Of a stretch of 44,615 nt of DNA, positions 16,867 through 25,453 are shown piece after piece (the stretch's first letter is position 1; every line of letters begins with the position of its first letter). A model generated the notes under the pieces. The model was not told the origin of the DNA, did no database searches, and saw only the letters and a program-made list of their open reading frames with translations. The DNA is taken from contig CAAELE010000031.1 of NCBI GenBank assembly GCA_900756765.1, forward strand, positions 1 through 44,615. The letters are read 5' to 3'. The DNA comes from an uncultured Collinsella sp. GTDB lineage: Bacteria > Actinomycetota > Coriobacteriia > Coriobacteriales > Coriobacteriaceae. The translations under genes were made by a program, and so were the position numbers.

Positions 16867-16930
16867 TGTCAAACCAATTGCTGACCAAAAGCTGACCAGC
16901 CCGTCAAGCTCGTGGCAAGGTTTTGGTCAG
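16867..16930 (-). promoter_or_regulatory. Promoter region and candidate operator of the tad operon
   Basis: On the minus strand a perfect -35 TTGACA lies at 16867-16872, with only weak -10 candidates 16-18 bp on. Upstream of it is a perfect 10-bp inverted repeat, CTGACCAAAA (16881-16890) and TTTTGGTCAG (16921-16930), plus a third partial copy CTGACCA at 16892-16898. The arrangement suits an activator or repressor of the pilus operon. Confidence 0.45.
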
Positions 16931-16970
16931 AACGTCGGCAAAACGCATATTTCGGGGCGCTTTGGCAGCA

Positions 16971-17003
16971 AAAAAGCCGCCTCCCGAACATTTGGAAGAC
17001 GGC
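16971..17003 (-). terminator. Terminator of rsgA
   Basis: On the minus strand a GCCGTCTTCC/GGGAGGCGGC stem (with two T-G pairs) is followed by TTTTTT, about 20 bp after the rsgA stop. It insulates the tad promoter region. Confidence 0.85.
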
Positions 17004-17021
17004 TGTCATAGGAAAATTCAA

Positions 17022-18206
17022 TTACAAATGGACATCTGGGTCGAGCATTTGGGCACTCACGCGCATGGATGACGCCAGGTTTTGGAACGTCTCCAGGCGC
17101 AGGCTGTCGATCTGTCCCGCGTCCTCGGCCTCGCGAACGGCGCAACCCGGCTCATGGGTGTGCGTGCAATCGCCAAACCGGCACGCACGCGACGCCTCGA
17201 CGATCTCGGGGAAGGCGCGCGCCAGACCCCGCTCATGTCCCACAAGCGGCAGGCTGCGCAGGCCCGGGGCATCGGCGATCACGCCGGCGTCGCCCGGCAG
17301 CGCCACCATCACGCGCGCAACCGTGGTGTGGCGGCCCTGGTCATCACGCTCGCGCACGCCGCCAGTGGCCAGCGCATCGTGGCCCAGCAGCGCGTTGAGC
17401 AGCGTCGACTTGCCGGCGCCCGACTCGCCCAGGATCATGGCACAGCCCCCAGCCGGCACGCAGGCGCGCACCTCGTCCAGGCCGAGGCCATCAGCAGAAG
17501 ACGTCACGATCACGCGCACGCCCGGACCCACCAGACGGCGCACGCGGTCCAGATCGCGTTCGAGCTCATCGACCTCGCAGCGGTCGGCCTTGGTGAGCAC
17601 CACCACCGGCTCGGCATCGCAATCGAGCGCCAACACCAGTGAGCGCGCCACACGATCGAGCAGCACCTCGCCGGCGCCGAGCGCCTGCACGATCAGCACG
17701 CTGTCAACGTTGGAGCAGAGCACCTGGCGCTCACCGCGGGCACGGCCACGCCAACGCTCAAAGCTCGTACGGCGCGGCAGTACGCACTCGATCACGCCCA
17801 TGTCGTGCCCGGGAGCACGGCGAACCGCCACGCGGTCGCCCACAGCGGGCAGCAAGACCTCGTCCTCGCCACGCGACTTGGCAAACCCTACGGCATGCTC
17901 GGCACGAAACGTGTCATCGGCAGTCGCCACCAGCGGAAACCCGCGGTCCAGGCGCACCACGGCACCGAGCTGCATCTGCTCGGGCTCCTCGGCCTGTGCA
18001 CAAAAGTCGTCAAATGCAGCCTGCTGAGCCGCATCGACCGGCAGGTCATCGAACGCCGGAACATCCTGCAACGCGTCAAGCCCCGGTACACTCGCCAGCA
18101 ACTCCTCAGCAGATGCAGGGGCTTCGGTCGCGAGCTTCCGACGACGATCGCGCTTAGCCCGCGCCCCCGTCGTCTTTTTCTTCGCCTTAGCCTTAGCCTT
18201 AGCCAC
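17022..18206 (-). CDS. rsgA: Ribosome small subunit-dependent GTPase A
   Basis: RsgA (YjeQ) is a circularly permuted GTPase that helps mature the 30S subunit. The 394-residue protein shows the permuted motif order: TKAD (G4), then the P-loop GESGAGKST (G1) and DAPG (G3). A C-terminal zinc motif CRFGDCTHTHEPGC follows. A basic Lys/Ala-rich N-terminal tail precedes an OB-type region. It is somewhat longer than typical members because of this tail and a roughly 60-residue acidic stretch. GTG 18206 was chosen for the GGGAGG site; the in-frame ATG at 18257 has none. Confidence 0.94.
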   Translation of the reverse strand: MAKAKAKAKKKTTGARAKRDRRRKLATEAPASAEELLASVPGLDALQDVPAFDDLPVDAAQQAAFDDFCAQAEEPEQMQLGAVVRLDRGFPLVATADDTFRAEHAVGFAKSRGEDEVLLPAVGDRVAVRRAPGHDMGVIECVLPRRTSFERWRGRARGERQVLCSNVDSVLIVQALGAGEVLLDRVARSLVLALDCDAEPVVVLTKADRCEVDELERDLDRVRRLVGPGVRVIVTSSADGLGLDEVRACVPAGGCAMILGESGAGKSTLLNALLGHDALATGGVRERDDQGRHTTVARVMVALPGDAGVIADAPGLRSLPLVGHERGLARAFPEIVEASRACRFGDCTHTHEPGCAVREAEDAGQIDSLRLETFQNLASSMRVSAQMLDPDVHL

Positions 18207-18253
18207 AAACGCCTCCCAGCACCAAAAATCACAACTGAGCAGGTATTTTACCC

Positions 18254-18292
18254 ACAAAAAAAGAGCCGGTCGAGCAAACGCTCGACCGGCTC
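18254..18292 (-). terminator. Terminator upstream of rsgA (for the ATPase transcript)
   Basis: On the minus strand a perfect 13-bp stem GAGCCGGTCGAGC/GCTCGACCGGCTC with a 4-nt loop is followed by TTTTTTT. It separates the P-type ATPase gene from rsgA. Confidence 0.9.
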
Positions 18293-18323
18293 ACACACTT
18301 TCCCTCAGCCAATGGTCTCGAGA

Positions 18324-18441
18324 GGCTATCCGAAGGCCCGACGCCGGGAGGGGTTTCTTCTGAGCGATCCCGCAGCGCGAAGCGCGAGGACCAGCGAAGA
18401 AGAAACCCCGCAGGCGGTCGGGCCGGTGGGAAGGACAGCCT
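18324..18441. repeat. Large imperfect palindrome between the ATPase gene and rsgA
   Basis: Nested inverted repeats share one centre: GGCCCGAC (18335-18342) with GTCGGGCC (18417-18424), and GGGGTTTCTTCT (18350-18361) with AGAAGAAACCCC (18398-18409). Outer GGCTATCC/GGACAGCC blocks are partly complementary. An inner GCGCGAAGCGCG hairpin is also visible. It lies between the ATPase stop (18448) and a separate strong terminator, so simple termination does not explain it. Confidence 0.7.
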
Positions 18442-18447
18442 TTCGAC

Positions 18448-21129
18448 CTACTCTTTTTCGACCGCGCGCATGATCGCCTTGTAAATCTCCATCAGCGGAA
18501 TGATCAGGAAGGCAAGGCCCAAGGCGGCGATAACGCCCTTGAGCTCAAGCGTCACGGGGCCAAAGAACATCTCAGCAAGCGTCGGCTGCACGGTCACGAT
18601 AACCGTCAGCACCAGCGCCAGCGCGGCCGAAGCCCACAGCCACTTGTTCTGCTTCTTCATGCTAAACAGCGACGCACGACGGCTGCGCATATTGAAGCAG
18701 TGGAAAATCTCGACCATGTTGAGCGTGATGAACGCCATCATCACGCCTTCCTCGTCGGCATTGCCGGCGATCATATCGGCGATGTGGATGTAGCCCATGT
18801 CAAAGTACACGCCCACAAAGAAGCTCGCCAGCACCAGCACGGTGATGATCAGGCCCTGGACCACGCAGTCCAGGCCCATGTGACCGGCAAAGACGCCGTC
18901 CTTGGCGTTGCGCGGCTTGCGCTTCATGATGTCGCCCTCGGCGTCCTCCATGCCCAGCGCGAGCGCGGGGAAGCAGTCGGTGACCAGGTTCACCCACAGC
19001 AGCTGCACCGGCTGGAAGATGGTAAAGCCGATGAGCGTGGCGATGAACACCGAGAAGACCTCGGCAAGGTTGGCCGAAAGCAGGAACTGGATGACCTTGC
19101 GGATGTTGTCGTAGATGCGACGACCCTCTTCGCAGGCGCCGATGATGGTGGCGAAGTTATCGTCGGCAAGCACCATGTCGGCGACGTTCTTGGTGACGTC
19201 GGTGCCAGTGATGCCCATACCGACGCCGATGTCGGCGCGCTTGATGGACGGGGCGTCGTTGACGCCGTCGCCCGTCATGGCCACGATCTGGTCGCGCGAC
19301 TTCCAGGCCTCGACGATGCGGGTCTTGTGCTCGGGCTGGACGCGAGCGTACACGCCGTAGTCCTCGATGTGCGCGTCGAGCTCCTCGTCGCTCATGCGAT
19401 CGAGGTCGGCACCGGTGATAGCCTGGCTGCGATCGGCGACGATGCCCAGCTGCTTGGCGATGGCCACGGCGGTGTCGATGTGGTCGCCCGTGATCATGAC
19501 GGTGCGGATACCGGCGTCGTGCGCCTCGCGGATAGCGTCGGCCACCTCGGGACGGACCGGGTCGATCATGCCGGACAGGCCGCAGAAGACCAGGTCGTGC
19601 TCGAGCGCAGCGGGGCTGCAGTCGGCGGGAACCTCGGTGTAGGTGCGGCTCGCCAGCGCCAGCACGCGCAGGGCCTCGTCGGCCATGGCCTTGTTGGCCG
19701 CCACGAGCTCGGCGCGGCGCTCCTCGGTCAGGAGGACGACCTTATCCCCCTCGTAGATATGGGTGCACAGGCCAATCACCACGTCGGGCGCGCCCTTGGT
19801 GTACTGCTCGTACTCGCCGTCCAGGGTCTCGACGACCACGGACATCATCTTACGGCCCGAGTCGAACGGGGCCTCGCCCACGCGCGGGTGCTCGGCAGTC
19901 AGGCCAGTAAGACCAGCCTTGCCGGCATCGTTGACGAGTGCGCACTCGGTCGGCTCGCCCACGGCCTCGCCCAGCTCCTCGTCCCACTGGGCATCGGAGC
20001 ACAGCGCCATGCCGGCCAGGAACTTTTCCTTGGGCGCAGCGAGCTCGTGCTTGACGACGGTCATCTTGTTCTGGGTAAGCGTGCCGGTCTTGTCCGAGCA
20101 GATGGTCTGCGTGCAGCCGAGCGTCTCGACAGCAGAAAGCTTACGGATGATTGCCTGACGCTTGGCCATCTTGGTCACGCCGAGCGAAAGGACGATGGTC
20201 ACGACGGCGACCAGGCCCTCGGGAATGGCGGCGACGGCGAGCGAGACGGCAACCATAAAGGTGTCGAGCAGGGCAGTCGGGTCGGTGAGAACGTTACCCA
20301 CGCCGTGGCGGAGGATATCGACGCCAAAGATGACGACGCAGATGACGATAACCATGATGGTGAGGATGCGGCTGAGCTCGGCGAGCTTCACCTGCAACGG
20401 CGTGAGCTCTTCCTTGGCCTCGGCCAGGGCGCCGGCGATCTTACCCATCTCGGTATCCATGCCGGTGCCGACCACGACGGCGCGGCCACGGCCGTACACA
20501 ACGGTGGAACCCATGTAGCACATGTTCTTGCGGTCGCCGAGCGGCACGTCGTCGGTGCCCGCGGCAAGCTCGATCACGTTGGCGTGCTTCTCGACCGGCA
20601 CGGACTCGCCGGTGAGTGCGGCCTCTTCGATCTTCATCGTGGCGCTCTCGAGGACGCGGCAGTCGGCCGGGACCGAGTCGCCCGCCTCGAGCATGATCAC
20701 GTCACCGGGCACGAGCTCGGCGCTCGGCAGGTGCACGAGCTTGCCGTCGCGCAGCACCTTGGACTGCGCCGCGCTCATTTCCTGCAGGGCCTCGAGGGCC
20801 TCCTCGCTCTTGGCTTCCTGGACCACGCCCAGCACCGAGTTGACGATAACGACGAACATGATAATGGCGACGTCGGCAAAATCGGGCTCGCCCTTGACCA
20901 TGCCCGTAAGTGCGCTGATGACGGCGGCAACGATCAGCATGATGACCATGGGGTCGGCCATCTGCTCAAAGAAACGCTTCCACAGCGGCGTCTTCTCGGC
21001 TTCCTCAAGCTTGTTAGGGCCTGTCTTGGCGAGGCGCGACGACGCCTCGTCGTTGCTCAGGCCAAGGTTCTCATCGACACCCTGGTCGCTGAGTACCTCC
21101 GCCGCGGCGGACAGGTATTCCTTTTGCAT
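18448..21129 (-). CDS. Calcium-type P-type ATPase (P2 family)
   Basis: The 893-residue cation pump has the P2 layout: an N-terminal cation-ATPase domain (SRLAKTGPNKL), two membrane hairpins, an actuator domain with LTGES, then AIPEGLVAVVTIVLS in M4. It continues with the phosphorylation site CSDKTGTLT (Asp346), a nucleotide-binding domain, MTGDGVNDAPSIKRADIG and six C-terminal membrane helices. The PEGL motif and M6-region NLVTDCFPALALG fit calcium transport (SERCA/PMCA-like). Calcium is likely, but related pumps move other cations. ATG 21129 has an AGGAGGGG site that lies in an upstream palindrome. It is monocistronic. Confidence 0.93.
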   Translation of the reverse strand: MQKEYLSAAAEVLSDQGVDENLGLSNDEASSRLAKTGPNKLEEAEKTPLWKRFFEQMADPMVIMLIVAAVISALTGMVKGEPDFADVAIIMFVVIVNSVLGVVQEAKSEEALEALQEMSAAQSKVLRDGKLVHLPSAELVPGDVIMLEAGDSVPADCRVLESATMKIEEAALTGESVPVEKHANVIELAAGTDDVPLGDRKNMCYMGSTVVYGRGRAVVVGTGMDTEMGKIAGALAEAKEELTPLQVKLAELSRILTIMVIVICVVIFGVDILRHGVGNVLTDPTALLDTFMVAVSLAVAAIPEGLVAVVTIVLSLGVTKMAKRQAIIRKLSAVETLGCTQTICSDKTGTLTQNKMTVVKHELAAPKEKFLAGMALCSDAQWDEELGEAVGEPTECALVNDAGKAGLTGLTAEHPRVGEAPFDSGRKMMSVVVETLDGEYEQYTKGAPDVVIGLCTHIYEGDKVVLLTEERRAELVAANKAMADEALRVLALASRTYTEVPADCSPAALEHDLVFCGLSGMIDPVRPEVADAIREAHDAGIRTVMITGDHIDTAVAIAKQLGIVADRSQAITGADLDRMSDEELDAHIEDYGVYARVQPEHKTRIVEAWKSRDQIVAMTGDGVNDAPSIKRADIGVGMGITGTDVTKNVADMVLADDNFATIIGACEEGRRIYDNIRKVIQFLLSANLAEVFSVFIATLIGFTIFQPVQLLWVNLVTDCFPALALGMEDAEGDIMKRKPRNAKDGVFAGHMGLDCVVQGLIITVLVLASFFVGVYFDMGYIHIADMIAGNADEEGVMMAFITLNMVEIFHCFNMRSRRASLFSMKKQNKWLWASAALALVLTVIVTVQPTLAEMFFGPVTLELKGVIAALGLAFLIIPLMEIYKAIMRAVEKE

Positions 21130-21140
21130 ATAGAGTCCCC

Positions 21141-21192
21141 TCCTGGGATTCGGGCCACTCAGCAGATTGATGCCCGATCATAATTCCCAGGA
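21141..21192 (-). promoter_or_regulatory. Palindrome over the -10 region and ribosome binding site of the ATPase gene
   Basis: Outer arms TCCTGGGA (21141-21148) and TCCCAGGA (21185-21192) enclose inner arms CGGGC (21151-21155) and GCCCG (21172-21176). A TATGAT -10-like hexamer (minus strand, 21177-21182) lies between the arms. The arm nearest the gene overlaps its AGGAGGGG ribosome binding site. It may be a DNA operator or, if transcription starts upstream, an RNA hairpin that hides the site. Confidence 0.4.
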
Positions 21193-21500
21193 GAAGGGCA
21201 AGGGCTCATCAAGGCTGCCGTGCTGAGCGGCAGTTGATAGTGGAGCTATGGTACCCCAAAGCGACGGGTCTAGCCAAAACATTCCATCTGGAAACACGGC
21301 ACAGGCGCAACGGTGCAGACAGTGTGATGCTCAAGATTGATAAAACGTTTTTTCTTCGGCGCATCATCGAACTAAAATATCGCCCAGATAGCAGCGGTTA
21401 GAACGGTTGGTAAAGTTTTTGCATATACCGTTTTTCCGCAAAAAATGAACTTCTAATTCGGCATACGGTCGATTTTTGGGGGTATTCGGTCGGCATTTCG
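21193..21500. other. Divergent intergenic region between the ATPase gene and pyk
   Basis: No gene is seen. The pyk-proximal half is AT-rich with T-tracts (around 21347-21353, 21414-21421 and 21431-21435). No riboswitch signature is recognised. Confidence 0.5.
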
Positions 21501-21501
21501 T

Positions 21502-21507
21502 TATAAT
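21502..21507 (+). promoter_or_regulatory. -10 element of the pyk promoter
   Basis: A perfect TATAAT lies 64 bp upstream of the pyk ATG, in AT-rich DNA. No good -35 hexamer is seen at 17 bp. The pyk leader then runs to a GGAGG site. Confidence 0.65.
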
Positions 21508-21570
21508 CATCTCAGTTTTATTTCTTATGGTTTATCTATCAGCGCAAGACGATGTCAGATGGAGGTCTGA

Positions 21571-23031
21571 ATGTACAAGCGCACCAAGATTGTATGCACC
21601 ATGGGTCCCGCCTGCGATAGCGACGAGACCATCCGCGAGATGATCAAGGCGGGCATGAACGTCGCCCGTTTTAACTTCTCGCACGGCTCCTACGACGAGC
21701 ACCGCGGTCGCATCGAGCGCGTCCGCCGTATTTCCAAGGAGCTCGGTATGCCCGTCGGCATCCTGCTCGACACCAAGGGCCCCGAGGTCCGCACCGGCCT
21801 TTTGGTCGATGGCAAGAAGGTTGCCGTCAAGACCGGCGACAAGATCGTCGTCACCGCTCAGCCCACGTCCGAGGATTTCCACGGCACCGCTGAGCACATC
21901 TCCCTCGACTACCTGGCTCTGCCCTCCGAGGTCGAGAAGGGCTCCCTCATCCTGATCGATGACGGCCTGGTTGCCCTCGAGGTCGAGTCCGTCGACGGCC
22001 AGGACATGACCTGCGTCGTTAAGAACGACGGCCTGATCGGCGAGCGCAAGGGCGTCAACATGCCCAACGTCAACATCTCGCTGCCCGCCATCACCGAGCG
22101 CGATCGTCAGGACATCCTCTTTGGCCTGACCGAGAACATCGACTACATCGCCGCTTCCTTCATCCGTGACGGCGAGTCCGTCCGCGGCATCCGCGAGCTT
22201 TGCCGCGAGAACGGTGGCGAGCACGTGACGATCTTCCCGAAGATTGAGTGCGCCCTGGGCGTCGAGAACTTCGACGAGATCCTCGAGGCTTCCGACGGCA
22301 TCATGGTCGCCCGTGGCGACCTGGGCATCGAGATCAAGCCCGAGCTCGTTCCCCACATCCAGAAGGAGATCATCGCCAAGTGCAACGCGGCCTACAAGCC
22401 CGTTATCACCGCTACGCAGATGCTCGACTCCATGCAGCAGAACCCGCGCCCGACGCGCGCCGAGGTTGCCGACGTTGCTAACGCCATCTACGACGGCACC
22501 GACGCCGTTATGCTCTCTGGCGAGTCCGCTGCCGGTAAGTACCCGGTCGAGGCCGTCAAGATGCAGGCCAGCATTGCCCTCGAGACCGAGAAGTACCTCC
22601 CGGCTCACGCTCCGCTCGAGGTTCCGGCCGATGCTCACGGCACCCGCGTCGTCAACAACGTTGTGGGTATGTCCGCTGTGAACATGGCCACCACCGTTGG
22701 CGCCAAGTGCATCACCGTGCCGACGACCACCGGTCGTACCGCTCGCCTGATCTCGCACTTCCGTCCCAACATGCCGATCTGCGCGTTCTCCCGCCACGAG
22801 TGGGCCGTCCAGCAGATGATCATGTACTGGGGCGTTATCCCGCACCAGGCCGAGATTACCCAGGGCACCGTCAACGGCACGATCGTCAAGGCGATCGAGA
22901 CCGCTAAGGAGCTCGGCTACGTCGAGGCCGGCGACCTGACCGTCGCTACCGCCGGCGATCCCCGCATGAGCGTCCAGCTCGAGGACAAGGTCTCCTCGAC
23001 CAACGTCGCTTACGTCGCTCAGGTGCGCTAA
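21571..23031 (+). CDS. pyk: Pyruvate kinase
   Basis: Pyruvate kinase converts phosphoenolpyruvate and ADP to pyruvate and ATP, the last step of glycolysis. The 486-residue protein starts KRTKIVCTMGPA and shows NVARFNFSHG and LLDTKGPEVRTG. The active-site segment is IFPKIECALGVENFDEIL, followed by VARGDLGIEI, TATQMLDSM, and the C-terminal domain motif TTTGRTARLISHFRP. There is no extra C-terminal PEP-utiliser domain. The gene uses a narrow codon set (mostly GAG, AAG, CTC, GTC), typical of high expression. Own promoter and strong terminator make it monocistronic. Confidence 0.98.
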   Translation: MYKRTKIVCTMGPACDSDETIREMIKAGMNVARFNFSHGSYDEHRGRIERVRRISKELGMPVGILLDTKGPEVRTGLLVDGKKVAVKTGDKIVVTAQPTSEDFHGTAEHISLDYLALPSEVEKGSLILIDDGLVALEVESVDGQDMTCVVKNDGLIGERKGVNMPNVNISLPAITERDRQDILFGLTENIDYIAASFIRDGESVRGIRELCRENGGEHVTIFPKIECALGVENFDEILEASDGIMVARGDLGIEIKPELVPHIQKEIIAKCNAAYKPVITATQMLDSMQQNPRPTRAEVADVANAIYDGTDAVMLSGESAAGKYPVEAVKMQASIALETEKYLPAHAPLEVPADAHGTRVVNNVVGMSAVNMATTVGAKCITVPTTTGRTARLISHFRPNMPICAFSRHEWAVQQMIMYWGVIPHQAEITQGTVNGTIVKAIETAKELGYVEAGDLTVATAGDPRMSVQLEDKVSSTNVAYVAQVR

Positions 23032-23060
23032 AACGCACTTGCAAGCAGATTTGCATTACA

Positions 23061-23096
23061 AAGGGCCCGGAAGGCTTTGCCTTCCGGGCCCTTTTT
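23061..23096 (+). terminator. Terminator of pyk
   Basis: A perfect 13-bp GGGCCCGGAAGGC/GCCTTCCGGGCCC stem with a TTT loop is followed by TTTTT, 30 bp after the stop codon. Confidence 0.95.
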
Positions 23097-23281
23097 CTGT
23101 GCGCCGATGCCTACCGCACGGCATGACACGCACCTATTTCTTTACCAGAAGCGCGAAATCCACCCTTCGAGGCCCAAAACGAGCGTTCCCAGCATCAGTA
23201 GCGTCCGCCCGGTGGCAAACCCACATCCCAACCGAGGCTGCTAAATCGTTTTAGCATGGTCCAAATCGACCGCGTTTTCGA

Positions 23282-23399
23282 AAGTATGCGGCAAATTCTG
23301 AAACCTCCGAGCACACCCTGTTTTTTCGCAACAAAATGCCTGATAAACTAGCCTCAAAAGCCAGGTCTGCTCACAGGGTTTAGATTTTGCCGCATACTT
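23282..23399. repeat. Nested inverted repeat in front of the nuclease-like gene
   Basis: A perfect 14-bp inverted repeat, AAGTATGCGGCAAA (23282-23295) and TTTGCCGCATACTT (23386-23399), encloses a second pair, ACCCTGT (23315-23321) and ACAGGGT (23373-23379). The downstream arm ends 57 bp before the ATG of the next gene. Bases 23097-23281 hold no gene. It may be an operator, a hairpin leader or the mark of an inserted cassette. Confidence 0.7.
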
Positions 23400-23455
23400 C
23401 CGAATTGACGCTGGCATCACACGGTCCAAAAGCACATTTCGACCTGGAGGACGTC

Positions 23456-24529
23456 ATGGACCTGACGTTATGCGGTCAATCCGCTTTTTACTATCACCGT
23501 ATCCCGCCGCAGGTATTTGGCCTTTACCCCGCCATTAGCCTTGGCAACATGGATCTCAGATGTTGCGGCCTCGCAAGTCATGCAGTTGTAAAAGACCTGC
23601 TTCACGCACCGCTTCACAGGCTTGTATTCACTCGGGCACAATCCGGATCGCGAAGCCTGTTTAAATCGCACCTCCTGACCCAAGAACCGCCTCCTGGGTC
23701 GTTTAGGCAGACTGAGCATGGATTTGATGTCACATCGCCCGAGTTTACGCTGCTCAACCTTGCCACGCAGGTCTCACGCAACCAGTTACTCATGGCTTGC
23801 TACGAGATGTGCGGCTCCTTTGCAGTGTTTAGGCCCTGCGAGCGAACGCAACAACAACTCGATGAAGCCATTTCGCTTAAGCTCATTCCACCCAACTGCG
23901 GCTGGGAGCAAATCAACGACGTCAACGGTAAGGACACCGACCTATGGAAGCGCCCACCGCTCCTCAGCGCAGCGAATATCGCCGCGTTCGCCAAGCAGGC
24001 CGCAGGCCTGCGCGGCGTTAAACAACTGCGCTGGGCGGCCGAGCACATGACGGGGCAGACCGCCTCGCCTTTCGAAGTCCAAACATCCATACTCGTCTCA
24101 CTCCCCCGTGACGAGGGCGGCCTGGGTATCGGCATCACCAACAACGTGCGCATCCCACTCAGCGACGCCGCGCGCTCACTGTATGACAAAACCTGCTGCT
24201 ACGCCGATATCCTCATAGAGAGCAACACCGACAGCATGGGCGTCATTTTGGAATGCCAAGGCCGCTCCGCCCATGACAGCGAAGCCGCAAGTCTCTCCGA
24301 TGCCGAGCGCACCACCGCGCTCACCAGCATGGGCTACGATGTCATACAAATTACCTACGACCAGATCAAGGACAAGAAGAGCTTTAACAACATCGCCGAG
24401 CTCATTCATAAAAAGGCGGGGCTCCCCTACATCCCAAAGACCGATCAGGAGCGCACCACCGCAGAAACCCTGCGACGGGAGCTGATGGTCAATTGGGATG
24501 AACTGTTCTCCGTTAAGCCGGCCGGCTAG
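23456..24529 (+). CDS. Nuclease-like protein of the AbiEi/DUF559-like type (hypothetical)
   Basis: The 357-residue protein has no certain family assignment. Its C-terminal part (about 246-310) resembles the PD-(D/E)XK fold of DUF559/Vsr-type proteins: ADILIE, then GVILECQGRSAH, DAERTTALTSMGYDVIQITYDQIKD. Asp251, Glu255, Glu266 and Asp282-x2-Arg285 are candidate active or structural residues. The N-terminal SAFYYHRIPP recalls AbiEi-like antitoxins whose first domain binds DNA. ATG 23456 was chosen for the GGAGG site; the in-frame TTG at 23387 falls inside the inverted repeat. No toxin partner lies beside it. It converges on the phospholipase C-like gene, overlapping by 4 bp. Confidence 0.6.
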   Translation: MDLTLCGQSAFYYHRIPPQVFGLYPAISLGNMDLRCCGLASHAVVKDLLHAPLHRLVFTRAQSGSRSLFKSHLLTQEPPPGSFRQTEHGFDVTSPEFTLLNLATQVSRNQLLMACYEMCGSFAVFRPCERTQQQLDEAISLKLIPPNCGWEQINDVNGKDTDLWKRPPLLSAANIAAFAKQAAGLRGVKQLRWAAEHMTGQTASPFEVQTSILVSLPRDEGGLGIGITNNVRIPLSDAARSLYDKTCCYADILIESNTDSMGVILECQGRSAHDSEAASLSDAERTTALTSMGYDVIQITYDQIKDKKSFNNIAELIHKKAGLPYIPKTDQERTTAETLRRELMVNWDELFSVKPAG

Positions 24530-25374
24530 CAGCTAGCGATCAGGGGGACTGCGGGAACGTCAGAAGCGGCAACGCGAGCCGCAAATCCCGCCTCGGTTAG
24601 CTCGATGACCTCGGTAAACGTTGCATCGAAAAACTCCTCGGTTAGCAGGCGATACGGCGGATGATCGGGCTCGCCGGGGTTTTCGCGTACAATCTCGTGC
24701 ATGACGCCGATGGTCTTGAGCACATACTCCTTATGGATGGGATACTGCCCAAAACGCGTCGCAGCGGTATACAGACGATCGGTCGCACGCGGGATGGAAA
24801 CAATGCCGAGCGTCTTGCCAAACCAGTCAAAGTCGCCTTGTTTTTTAATGCGGAACTCCTCACACGGCTTGCCGCCGTGCGCCTCCAGGTACTGATTCAC
24901 GCGCGTATTCCATACGGTATCGGCCACCAGATGCGACCAGACGCCCAGCGTTAAATCGAGCAGCGACTGCGCCACATCTTCGGACGCAAGCGAGAACTCA
25001 CAGGCGCCGGGACCGGCAACCGGCTCGGCATCCTTGTAGCGCTGGGGATAGTGCACGCGGTTCAGTCGCTCGCGTTCCTCGATAATCGAGGTCGCCGCGG
25101 CCGGCGCACCGGTGGGCGAACTTTTAAGCAACGGTGCCACATAAGTATCCCAGAACTCGTGCTCGCGTGGCTTAGGGATAGGCTCGGGCTTTGCAAAGTG
25201 CGTAATGCGGTACGGGATGGGATCGGCGATGCCAGGGACCATATAGCCCACGAAGATATCCGGAACCACGCAGCCAAACAAAAAGGCATTGCGGTCGCGC
25301 ACGCTATTGGCAAGCGCATCGGTGCGCTCCAGCAAACGCTCCGTCTGAGCGATATGAATGTTCCAGCTTGGCAT
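24526..25374 (-). CDS. Zinc-dependent phospholipase C family protein
   Basis: The 282-residue protein has the N-terminal MPSWNIHIAQ, CVVPDIFVGY, YRITHF and the later GVWSHLVADTVWN. These His/Asp positions are the metal ligands of the zinc-dependent phospholipase C/S1-P1 nuclease superfamily. There is no signal peptide, so it is probably cytoplasmic and may not be a secreted phospholipase. ATG 25374 follows GGGGGTGG and matches the family N-terminus; an ATG four codons upstream has a weak site. It lies upstream of cbiO in reading direction only by converse order, with no clear functional link. Its substrate is unknown. Confidence 0.75.
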   Translation of the reverse strand: MPSWNIHIAQTERLLERTDALANSVRDRNAFLFGCVVPDIFVGYMVPGIADPIPYRITHFAKPEPIPKPREHEFWDTYVAPLLKSSPTGAPAAATSIIEERERLNRVHYPQRYKDAEPVAGPGACEFSLASEDVAQSLLDLTLGVWSHLVADTVWNTRVNQYLEAHGGKPCEEFRIKKQGDFDWFGKTLGIVSIPRATDRLYTAATRFGQYPIHKEYVLKTIGVMHEIVRENPGEPDHPPYRLLTEEFFDATFTEVIELTEAGFAARVAASDVPAVPLIASC

Positions 25375-25453
25375 AGCCACCCCCATAAAAACCTGGATAA
25401 CTATACCATCACGGCAAAGCCGCGCGGGCGGCTACGCACGCTCTACGCAGCAA

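Noticed and set aside
18700..21183. An 827-codon plus-strand open frame opposite the P-type ATPase gene
   Set aside because: It is the antisense shadow of a clear ATPase gene. It is rich in His, Val and Asp and shows no family motif.
21532..22845. A 437-codon minus-strand open frame opposite pyk
   Set aside because: Antisense shadow of a strongly codon-biased pyruvate kinase gene.
23387..23455. A TTG start at 23387 for the nuclease-like gene
   Set aside because: It falls inside the inverted-repeat arm and has no ribosome binding site; ATG 23456 follows GGAGG at good spacing.
25417..25433. A terminator after cbiO (AGCCGC/GCGGCT)
   Set aside because: The stem is only 6 bp and is followed by TTTG, too weak to call.
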